DNA from: Mercurialis annua
Lineage: Eukaryota; Streptophyta; Magnoliopsida; Malpighiales; Euphorbiaceae
Length of the DNA stretch: 64,000 nucleotides
Assembly: GCF_937616625.2 (NCBI RefSeq)
Contig: NC_065576.1
Span: forward strand, 37,908,628 to 37,972,627
Direction: 5' to 3'
Positions 54,736 to 63,436 of the stretch are shown here, one piece after another (position 1 is the first letter of the stretch; each line of letters opens with the position of its first letter). The translations under genes were made by a program, and so were the position numbers. The notes under the pieces were generated by a model that was not told the DNA's origin, did not search any database, and saw only the letters and a program-made list of their open reading frames with translations.

Positions 54736-54985
54736 CTCCAGGGTCAAATAAATAATTTTTGACTTTTTTAGTCAGTTAGATTTTTAGATTTATATTTTGG
54801 AGTTAAATAGATCAGTTTAATATATATGATTTTTAAACTTGAGTCTCGAAAGCAAACAAGTCTGTATTTGAAATATAAAACTAAGGGTTATTTTACTTAA
54901 GGAGAGTTTGAGATTTAATTGACTAAAAAAGTTAAAAATGACTTATTTGATTTCAAAATATAAATTTGAAAATGTAACCTTGTTT
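54736..54985. repeat. Inverted repeat, probable MITE
   Basis: AAATAAATAATTTTTGACTT with TTTTAGTCAGTTAGATTT on the left pairs with AAATCTCAATTGACTAAAA-type text on the right (54908-54965). Its ends are not fixed. Confidence 0.5.
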
Positions 54986-55757
54986 AGTTGTGGGAAAAAA
55001 GGTGTGTTTTCCTGAAAATTACTCTAGGAAAACTAGAAAATAGAACTTATTGTTTGGTTGCAATATTTTCCTATTTAGAAAATTAAAAAATAATTTTGAT
55101 GATTTTCCAAATTATAACTGGTAACTGTAAAACATCATTATGATGTTTTCTATTATTTCCTTTGTTAAAAAGTACAGTGTTTTCTAAAATAAAAATATGG
55201 TTTTCTATTTAAAGTTCATTTAAATACTAGTTCTACTAAAACACTTAAACCTAAAAGAATCCAAGAGACACAAATTATTATATATTAACTTAGCTTCAGC
55301 AGAGGGTTTGAATTCTACAACAGTGTATTAGTTCTATCAATTAAATTTCTCAGCCATAGAATATTAACAAACAAGCTTCAATAACAGGTATGTAATTGCG
55401 ATTTATTATTAAATACGATGCTTACATTTTATGTTGCTAATTGAAATATTTTTATATTGCAAACTGTAAATTAGAACAATAATTGTGAATTTTTTAGTTT
55501 GAGATTCAACTAGTGATAAACCCATCTCACTTTTATTGTGTTATATATATGTTAATAGAGGATTCCATGGTGGAAACCTTTCTCGTGGAGAATTTTGCAG
55601 TATTGATGGCCACAAAAGCAAAGTTATATATATGATGTGGCCATCATCGGAGATAAAAAAGGCAGAAGATATTTATAACTCAGATATCAGTGGACTATGA
55701 ATGAGGGTGATCCTTCTTATGGAACTGGTTTTATAGGTTTAGATGATCTAAGATATA
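54986..55757. other. Intergenic sequence
   Basis: Contains GGAAAA/TTTTCC-rich tracts at 55000-55200 and no convincing frame. 55560-55720 is less AT-rich but unrecognised. Confidence 0.4.
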
Positions 55758-55819
55758 TCTTTTCTAGGTTTTTTTCTCAAAAAATTTCCCCATAAAAAAA
55801 AAACTCAAATGGTGCCTGC

Positions 55820-56100
55820 TGCTTGAATCTGCAAGTCATACTTACGGATTCAAGCAGAAATCCCCTTAATTAAGATTAAGGGGACAAAAAACTGATTCCC
55901 ATGTGGAAATCAGTTTGACCCATGACGAGTCAAGGGTCAAACTGATTCCCACATGGGAATCAGTTCTGATTCCCATGCGGGAATCAGACATGTCTGATTC
56001 CCCCATGGGAATCAGACATAAAGGTATCCACGAGTATGACTTGCGGATACCTTTATATAAATATAGCATCCGGGTGTGCATTTTCAGCACACCCGGATGC
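55820..56100. repeat. Array of nine consecutive hairpins, left end
   Basis: Inverted repeats follow almost without spacer: 55820-55856 (GCTTGAATC…GATTCAAGC), 55862-55883 (CCCCTTAAT/ATTAAGGGG), 55889-55916 (AAACTGATT/AATCAGTTT), 55913-55942 (GTTTGACCC/GGGTCAAAC), 55940-55965 (AACTGATTCCCA/TGGGAATCAGTT), 55966-55987 (CTGATTCCC/GGGAATCAG), 55990-56019 (ATGTCTGATTCCC/GGGAATCAGACAT), 56020-56054 (AAAGGTATCC/GGATACCTTT), 56066-56100 (GCATCCGGGTGTGC/GCACACCCGGATGC). The word CTGATTCCC is used in four of them. All stems were checked base by base. Confidence 0.95.
56053..56063 (+). promoter_or_regulatory. TATA box between hairpins 8 and 9
   Basis: TTATATAAATA stands in the only spacer of any length in the hairpin array. 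If used, the 14-bp-stem hairpin at 56066-56100 would lie at or next to the transcription start. Confidence 0.45.
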
Positions 56101-56870
56101 CACAACTATTTCTTCTCCTTGTTTTTTTTTTTAAATCAAAAAACTCTTCCCTTATTCAATTTTTTGATTTAAATTTACAATTCTATAATTTACAAATATC
56201 GGAGCTAGGCGTTAAAATAATAACAACGGACAGCGTATTATTGCTTGGTACTACAAGAGGTTAGTAAATATTTTATTTATATTTTTATTTTAGTTTAGAT
56301 ATAAATTGTTAATTAGATGTTAATAATTAATTTCAATTGATATTTTTAGAGTATTTATTATAACTGTGAATACTAATAGAAATTAGTCAAATATAAAAAA
56401 AAAATTAATTTTTTTAGTATGTTATTTCAATGTTTAAGAAAATTAGAAAATCCTAACTGTGAAAATTATTGATTTATTATATAGTATTTGTAATGTAAAA
56501 TAGTAAGTATTATAATTATTAAATAAAATACTAGAATCAAGTATAATTTAAAAAAAATGTTATGATTTAAAGAATATAGTATAATGAATAATAATAAGAA
56601 AAATTAATTACATTTTAGTAAAATGTTAGAGATTAATAATTTTTAGAAGAATTTTTCTATTTTATTTAACTTTTAAAAATATTATAAAATTATAATTGTT
56701 AAAAGTAAAATTATTTTTATAGTTTTAGTAAAATATTAGAAATAATTGTTATAATTATTTATTGCTAGTAAAATGTGATTAAAAGATGCTTTGTATTTGA
56801 AATTGTTATCATAATTTATGGACAAATATTAAAAATAGATAATTAATTTTTTATAAAAAAATTTGTAGTA
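56101..56870 (+). other. Leader exon end and intron of the element gene (model)
   Basis: A donor-like GAG|GTTAGT at 56259-56265 and an acceptor-like TTTGTAG at 56862-56868, two bases before the ATG, suggest a leader intron of about 600 bp. The sequence between is very AT-rich, as plant introns are. Confidence 0.4.
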
Positions 56871-57381
56871 ATGTCGACACTCAATATATCCTTTCTGATA
56901 TGGTTCGATGGGCAAATTGTAAACTCCCCCCGTGGAGTAGAATATTACGGTGGTTATCGAGTGGAGATGCCACTCAGTGAACGAATGAATTTCGATGAAT
57001 TGGTTAACATTTGTAAAAGAGCAGTTTGTAGTGGACCAAACTCTACTAACTCAGAAGTGGAGATTACACAAATTTTATTCAGACTGCCTAAATTTGTAAG
57101 GGGTGAAGTAGATTCGTACGCACTCTTTTTAGAGCAGGACAATAACCATTTATTTGGAATACTAACTGAATCTGTGAGATGTCCAAATCTACGAATTATG
57201 GAGTTCTACGTTGAGTACCAGATTTTGGGTGGAACTGAAATTTTGCTGGAGAATTTGCGATTCGAGCGAGTCAGAGTGGGACAGTGAGTCAGTAAGGAGC
57301 AGTGACGAAGATGAAGACGAACACTTTTATGAGAGCGACGAAGATGATGCAGGAGACATCGACGTCGAGTTAGAAGTTTAA
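56871..57381 (+). pseudogene. MuDR-type N-terminal domain gene, frameshifted
   Basis: The first 138 codons read MSTLNISFLIWFDGQIVNSP…, with YYGGYRVEMPLSERMNFDEL, VNICKRAVCSG and ITQILFRLPKFVRGEV. I recall similar text (WYDGEIV…G..Y.GG……M…DL) at the N-terminus of plant MuDR-like transposases. The frame stops at 57285. The next frame continues with SSESEWDSESVRSSDEDEDE and DDAGDIDVELEV to a TAA at 57379-57381, the acidic stretch that normally follows this domain, so a frameshift lies near 57245-57262. The transposase core that should come next is missing; a plant-mobile-domain fragment follows 50 bp later. Confidence 0.6.
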
Positions 57382-57431
57382 CTTTTCGTAATTAACTATA
57401 TTTTGCCAGTGTATTTAATTTTGTTGTCCAG

Positions 57432-57840
57432 ATCCAGTGGCAGCCATATTCTGACGATATTCTCAGCTCGATCCCTCGAGAGTACCTCGATGGAGCACAT
57501 CTCTGGCGTGCGCGAGTCCCACTCATTTACTATTAACATTTTGGAGTGGCACCAGCCAGATAGGGTGCTTCAGCAATTCGGGCTAGTTCAGCCTATTCTG
57601 TTGCCCCCTTGCAGACTGAGGAGCTTCACAACGTCCGCTACCGGGGTTCCGCGAGCTTCGCATATGAAATGGAATACTGGGCGCAACTTTGGAACAATAG
57701 AAATGCATTTGTAGTTCAGGGCCGGCAGCTTCAGCACCCACCCCATTAACATTCACAGTACATGGACTGGTATAGGCGTCGATGCCGGAGATGGATTACA
57801 CTTCAGGGTGCAGAGGCTGGCACTAGTGTACGCATTTTGT
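57432..57840 (+). pseudogene. Plant mobile domain (PMD) fragment, C-terminal half
   Basis: After TTGTTGTCCAG (acceptor at 57431) the frame reads IQWQPYSDDILSSIPREYLD and GAHLWRARVPLIYY-stop. A shifted frame goes on LEWHQPDRVLQQFGLVQPIL, and a third LHNVRYRGSASFAYEMEYWA and QLWNNRNAFV, then MDWYRRRCRRWITLQ. These are the ordered hallmarks of the PMD proteins (MAIN, MAIL1, and the so-called phosphatase 7 long form): WQPY, IWRxRxPLI, VEWHxPDRVLRQFG, W..W..R, YMxWYRRITRR. Two frameshifts break it, although the second might be an intron boundary (CCCCTTGCAG at 57605-57614). The N-terminal half of the domain is missing. Confidence 0.82.
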
Positions 57841-57896
57841 AAATTGAAAATATTTTCATTTCATTTGTTTTCATTAATAATATCAGTGACGGTTTA

Positions 57897-58310
57897 TTGT
57901 ACATTGTCACAGCGCGATTTGCAGGAGATGACCCACGTTATGGGAGGGCCAGTTCAAGTGCCGCTCGCAGGATTAGGTTTGGTGCACGGAGTTCTCAGCT
58001 TGCTACCATTGAGGATCGTAGGGACGTCACACTCCCCCCCCCCCCCCCGAGCCAGCCGACCTACCATACCAGCTGCCTCCACTCCCTCCCTGCCAGGTCG
58101 ATTTAAGCTCTATTAGAGGACGACGTCGACAGCCACGCAGAATGCCTCCACAGCCTCGTCTAGAGCATGTGTACCCTATCCCAGAGCCATTATTTTTTTC
58201 ACACGGAGGTGGGGTGGTACCTCAGACATACCCCATGCGGACTATTGGGAAGACAGCATTACGGGTCAACCTCCGGGGCGACACCCCAGGCATCATATCC
58301 ATAGGTTTGA
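57897..58310 (+). pseudogene. Tail exons of the PMD gene
   Basis: From about 57905 the frame reads ARFAGDDPRYGRASSSAARR followed by a Pro-rich stretch spanning a C15 homopolymer (58037-58051). A later part (58142-58310) reads MPPQPRLEHVYPIPEPLFFS and MRTIGKTALRVNLRGDTPG. Long low-complexity Pro/Ser tails are common in TE-borne PMD proteins. A GATGACCCACG…-type start near 57928 fits the link after the PMD. Confidence 0.5.
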
Positions 58311-58391
58311 GGCAATTTAATATACTATTTTACTTGATTAGCTCGTATTTTATGCTCTTACGCTTAGTGCCACTCGATGTTCTAGTTTCAG

Positions 58392-58729
58392 GTCCCGCCT
58401 GCGTCGATGCCGTATGTTGACTCATTTTTTGGACGTACGACATTTATGACCACTCAGGATCCACCAGGGCTATCTGAGTCACATGTTTGAGTTACTTTAT
58501 TATATTTATTAATTTATAATTTATAATTTTACTTTATAATCTAATAAGTTACGCTGTTCAGGTCCCGCCGGCACCGATGCCGTATATTGACTCATCTTTT
58601 GGACATACGACATTTGCGAACACTCAAGATCCTTCGGCGCCATCTGATTCACAGGTTCGTCCTATTTTATTATATTTTTAATTTATAATCTTCTATTTCA
58701 GTTTATAATCTAATCAATACATTGTTCAG
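58392..58729 (+). repeat. Tandemly duplicated 93-bp exon with its intron
   Basis: Copy 1 (58392-58484) reads VPPASMPYVDSFFGRTTFMT…; copy 2 (58562-58654) reads VPPAPMPYIDSSFGHTTFAN…. Each is exactly 31 codons, preceded by GTTCAG or TTTCAG and followed by GTT. The AT-rich introns of 77 and 75 bp are also similar (TTTATAATCTAAT). A third unit starts at 58730 with VRPPLIPSFHSYMGEM and runs on into the last exon. The period is about 169 bp. All copies keep phase, so the protein length would vary by 31 residues per unit. Confidence 0.85.
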
Positions 58730-59306
58730 GTTCGCCCGCCGCTGATTCCGTCTTTCCATTCATATATGGGAGAGATGGGATATACTCCACTAGGTACGCC
58801 GGCTCAGGCAGAGTCAGATCAGTCATGGCCTGCACCGCCAACGCATTCAGACGTCCCCTGGCGTACGTCGACACAGTCGGATTTTATTGAACAGTTGTTC
58901 TACTATCCTGCCACATCTATTGTAGGAGAGGCGCCAGCGTCACATCAGGTACCACCTTCAGGGTCGCCTGAGGCTCAAGATCCTTCGCAAATATATTTCT
59001 CGACTACGGAGCCGTGGTGCTCCGGTGCAGATCTGTCTGCTGAGCCTTTTTCCGATCATCGGTTTCAGCAGTTTACGCCTCCAGGTTTTACCCTGTATCC
59101 GGACATCACCTCGCAGGATCTCCGATACACTACGCCAGCTCCAGTTATTGAACAGCTGCACCAGCCTACAGACGCTGACAGTGACGATCCAGAAGACAGC
59201 GACGATTCTGATAATAGTGACGAGGGTGACTGATACTTCGCGTCACCGACGAACTCAGCAGGGTTATGGCATGAGGACCCGAATGAGGCGACCGGCCCGA
59301 TCGTGA
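58730..59306 (+). pseudogene. Last exon of the PMD-type gene
   Basis: After CATTGTTCAG the frame reads VRPPLIPSFHSYMGEMGYTP…, rich in Pro, Ser, Thr and Gln, to an acidic end DSDDPEDSDDSDNSDEGD with TGA at 59231-59233. In the next frame the final text is SRHRRTQQGYGMRTRMRRPA with a stop at 59304-59306, a basic end that I associate with such transposon proteins, so a frameshift near 59215 probably separates it from the acidic run. Confidence 0.6.
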
Positions 59307-59459
59307 TTAGTTTTAATATTTGTAAACAATTTTTAAAATAATGTTATTTTTTTAAATTATTACAATTGTTATATTACATTTTTTTATTAATTTTCAATTA
59401 ATAGGTATTTGTTAAAGTAGATTAATATCTAAATTAGAATTTTTTTAATGTATTCAGAT

Positions 59460-59681
59460 TAATGATTGGACATTAAATGCCCAATCATTAATTCCAATCA
59501 CCAATCATTAGAGACAAAACTGTCTCCCAATGATTGGTGTCAGCCCTTAATCACTTGATTAAGGGTTAATAACCCTTAATAGTGTGATTAAGGGTTTTGA
59601 GCTTGAATCCGCAAGTTAGACTTGCGGATTCATGAATCCGCAAGTCTAACTTGCGGATTCAAGCCGGAGGCACCATTCCGG
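59460..59681. repeat. Array of six hairpins including a perfect 64-bp palindrome, right end
   Basis: In order: 59460-59490 (TAATGATTGG/CCAATCATTA), 59499-59539 (CACCAATCATT/AATGATTGGTG with inner GAGACA/TGTCTC), 59544-59565 (CCCTTAATCA/TGATTAAGGG), 59571-59596 (AACCCTTAAT/ATTAAGGGTT), 59601-59664 (perfect 32+32 palindrome; each half is itself the hairpin GAATCCGCAAGT/ACTTGCGGATTC), and 59664-59681 (CCGGA/TCCGG). The 59601 palindrome shares its words with the first hairpin of the left array. Confidence 0.95.
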
Positions 59682-59879
59682 AATAAGTTTTTTAGTGGGC
59701 AATGTTTTGGGAAAAACCCCCATTTTTTCTATTTGTTTTATTTTAATCTTTGTAGGTTTACTATTTTACTTTTCTGCAATTTTTTATGTGGTATATTTTT
59801 AAGATTGTTCATTAATTTTAGTTCTATCTAATGACAATTACTATTATAAAGATCATTATATATTATTATAAGTTGTTTT

Positions 59880-62800
59880 TGTAATACCCCGTAGAATTAT
59901 TAGTGTTTATTTTCGCTAGTGTCCAATTTTAATTAATTAGGACCTCGAAAATAGTGAATAAATTCACGTGATGAATTTATTTGGTGAAAATGTGATTTGG
60001 AGTGTGTTTTGCCTTAAGTGTGATTTTTGGCAATTTTACGTGTTAAAAGTGAATTTTGCGATTTTTCACTAAAAACCGTCAAAATAATTATTTTAATTAT
60101 TTTTAAAGGCCCAAAAATATTTTAATCCAGCCCATATGTTATGTTTTAATGTTTTTGGATATTTGAGAAAAATTGAATTTATTTTGCCCCTAGAAGTTCG
60201 ATTTATTTACAAAAATGCCATAATGGCAAACTTGTAAATAAACTCATCATGGACTACTTATTACTATGACTCTTCTTCTTCCCCAAGCAAATACATTGCT
60301 TTCTCCATTTGTGTGGGTGCCGAATTCTCTCTAGATCAAAGCATAACTTTTTATTCTTTGATTTTCTCACAAAAGTTCCTTAACCAAAAACGTAGCAAAT
60401 TTCCCGTAGATTATTAATCTCTATTTGCATGTTGGATCAAGGTGAATTTCAAAGCTCAAAACCTTACTTTTATTTTCTGATGTTGATGAGTCTTAGAAAC
60501 ATGCTTAGGATGGTTTAAATATGGTGTTTGATGATTGATTAGCTAGTTTTGGTTGTTGTTTATGTGGGTTTCGGTTTTAAATAATTTTTACGTGAAATTA
60601 AATTATTTATTTTAATTTTCTGGGCTGATCTAAATGATGAAGTTAAAATATGCTTTAAAGTGTAATTTTTGTGGATTAAAAATGTTAAATAATTCGGGTA
60701 TTAATTTAATTAGTTGGGTTTTGATTTTTAATTGTTTTAAAGCTTAAAAATAGCTTAAAAATGGTAAATAAAGGGATTTTTAATTTCTGGAAATAATTTT
60801 ATTTATGGATGAGTTATATTTGTGGTTGATGTTAATTAAATGCTCAATGGTTAATTTTTAGCGGTTTAATAATCGGGTTTAATTTTTAATAACCCTATTC
60901 GGCTAAAATTTGTGGAAAAAGGGCATTTATGTCATTTTTAATTTCTGGGCAGAAACTATTCATGAAAAATTTATGAAATGTGTTTGATAATTATTTATGG
61001 AATTTAAGTGATTTAATCGAAGTGTTTTGACGGATTAATAATCGGTTTTGATTATTGATGGTCATTTCGGTTTTAATGGCTAAAATAATGAAAAATATTA
61101 TTTTAAAAATTTTGGGCTGCTGTTTTTACAAGATAAAAATTAAAAATGTATTTGAAATTATATTTGGTGAATTTCGGTGTTAAAATGGCTTAAAATGGAT
61201 TTTTAAGCGTTTTTAGCATTTTTGAGTTTTCCGGCCAAAACCACCGGAATACGGTGACCGGAGTTTGAGTGAAGGGGATAGAGCATGTTGGCTCAGTCCT
61301 AAACTCAGTTGGCAGCAGTTAGTGCCGAAATGTTTTTGGCAGAAAATAAGGGGGGGCCGAGCCCCGGGTCAAAAATATTTTACGGAAAAATATTTTTGGT
61401 TATTTTTGAATTGTGGTATGTTTGTTGAAATTTTCTAAAAATGAATTTTTAGAAAATTATGTGAATTGAATGTGTGATAGAATTATATGGAATTATAATT
61501 CTATGTTTATTTAATGAATTAAATAAACTATGTGGTGTATCGTATAGAAATACGATGACGCGGAAATAGATAGTCGGAATCAAATTTGGTTTGTGATTAT
61601 GTGGTTTATATGGTTGAGTCGGTTTAGAGTATATCCTAGAATTTAGAGTTATTACATTTATTAATGTTTTAATCTCTAAATTAGATCCAGCGAATTTTGT
61701 CGCGGAAACCGGCGAGCAAAGGTTTTGATATTCGACGGGTGGTATTTTTAATATTTGGAATAAGCGAGTACTGTGAGTGTGTTTACAACTTATACTGCTA
61801 AATATTAGTGTTAAAAATATTGCGAACTGCTTTACATGATTTGCAAATGCTTTATTTTATTTTGAATTTAAATCGCATGAACTATTATACATAGTTTTGA
61901 AACCGATTTAGATTCATTGAAACATGCTTACTATTGGGCGGCAATAGTGCTGTGTGATCACCGGTATTGCATTTAGAATGATTGCATGTGAAAATGGTAT
62001 GTGGAAATCTGGACGACGGTCTGGAAGTCAGGCGACGGCCTAGACATATGGCAGATCTTCAGAGGCAACGAAATATAGACGACCAAAGGCAGTCAGCAAA
62101 CTGCCGAGATCTGAGAGGTTGAACCTTTTATTAAAAAAGTGAAATTGGCGACAGTATTTATGTACTGCCGAAATCCGTTGTATTGTAAGAAGAGTCTGGG
62201 ACTTTCAAATACGTAAAATAAGAGTAATCGGATTTGACTGGCTAAAAGTACAAAAAGAGAAAATAAATACGGCCAAAGGAAAATAAAAGGTTAACCCGAA
62301 TGGAATGGAAAATGTGGAATATTTATGTTTCCTGTGTTGAAAGCATATAGGAACATGAATCATGGTTTAGGATTTCATATGAATCGGTAATCTGGAATGC
62401 ATTGCTTTCATATTAATGTTTATTAGTACATGTTGTACGCATTCACCAGTTTTTATAACTGACCCCGTTGAATTTAATATTTTTACAGGCGAGTAGTTTG
62501 AGGTGAGGATTTCCAATTTCTTGTTCCGGAAATCCCTGACTTGAATAAAGTGAGAATGACTTTCCTTTATGTGTCTAGAGTTGCAGTAGCTAGAATAATG
62601 AACGGTGATATCTTAGTAGTCGTTGGACTTATTTATTCTTTATAAATTTTTATAACGCTTAAACTCTGATAATATGTAATATGTGAATGCTGTGCGAGGT
62701 CCGAGCGACTGCACTTGAATAAAATGCGGCGAACGCATCTACATAGTGAAATGCAGTTAAGTCCATAGAGAAATGGCCTGCATAGTGAAATGCAGTAATT

Positions 62801-63083
62801 ACCATAGTAAGATGGTATGCACATGAGTTGCATGATAAACCATAGAGAAATGGTTTTGAAACTAAAATGCAATAATTAAAGAGAAAATTATGTGCATGTT
62901 TTTAAATGGTAATTTTCATCAGAACGTTTTAAACTGCAATTTTAAAATGTTCGAAAATGATTTGAATTCCGCGAAAAATTTTAAGTGATTTTTTTAATGT
63001 ATTTTTAAGGCTTGCTACGGGTTTCGGAGCAACCACTCCCATTCCCTAGCGCCGGTCTCGATGCCGAGAATCGGGTCATGATA
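59880..63083 (+). repeat. 5' LTR of the Tekay-like element (3204 bp)
   Basis: It starts TGTAATACCCCGTAGAATT and ends GAATCGGGTCATGATA, where the expected terminal CA is TA by one substitution. The solo LTR at 35599-39519 is its inverted relative over nearly the whole length, including the shared GCGAGTACTGTGAGTG and GGATTTCCAATTTCTTG tracts. Confidence 0.9.
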
Positions 63084-63086
63084 AAG

Positions 63087-63104
63087 TTGGTATCAGAGCA
63101 ATGG
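63087..63104 (+). other. Primer-binding site, initiator tRNA-Met
   Basis: TTGGTATCAGAGCAATGG lies three bases after the LTR. TGGTATCAGAGC is the standard plant retroelement site complementary to initiator tRNA-Met. Confidence 0.88.
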
Positions 63105-63436
63105 TCGACAAGTGGGCCATTGTTGAGTTTGATATCAAAGTGATGGTTTATAGTCTTAAACCATTATTAATATGAGAAAGGAGTGATAAAGGTGATAAAG
63201 GTGGTATCATTGCTAAATACCGTATTGAATGTGTACCTAGGAAATTAATATATATATAGAGTCTACTGCAACATATAAGTTTCTGTCATGTCATTTGTTA
63301 AGTCATCATTTGTTTTTAAATATTCCCAGCTGTGCTTAGGATCGAGTCTATATGCTTGTTAGGAGTAAGTAGAGCCTGATAGTATACGATTAGAACGTTT
63401 AGGTAGATTCTTAATAGATGATGTGCTTTGATCAGA

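Larger units (their letters stand above)
55767..59722 (+). mobile_element. Mutator-like element carrying a plant-mobile-domain gene remnant
   Basis: The left end GGTTTTTTTCTCAAAAAATT and the reverse complement of the right end, GGGGGTTTTTCCCAAAACAT, pair and stay similar inward (GGTGCC…GCTTGAATC(T/C)GCAAGT…CCCTTAAT) for about 120 bp. The flanks TCTTTTCTA (55758-55766) and TTTTTTCTA (59723-59731) form a 9-bp target duplication with one mismatch. The interior has a transcription-unit layout on the plus strand: TATA, leader intron, a MuDR-type N-terminal domain, and a plant mobile domain with a long Pro/Ser-rich tail. Arrays of hairpins occupy both subterminal regions. No transposase core (DDE) or SWIM domain is visible, so it appears non-autonomous. 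Confidence 0.8.

Noticed and set aside
55820..56100. Hairpin array considered as a CRISPR array or rho-independent terminators
   Set aside because: There are no constant direct repeats with unique spacers, stems differ from one another, and the DNA is plant nuclear.
56871..59306. The element's gene considered as a functional host gene
   Set aside because: Several frameshifts and an internal stop break it, half of the plant mobile domain is missing, and it lies inside a transposon with target duplications.
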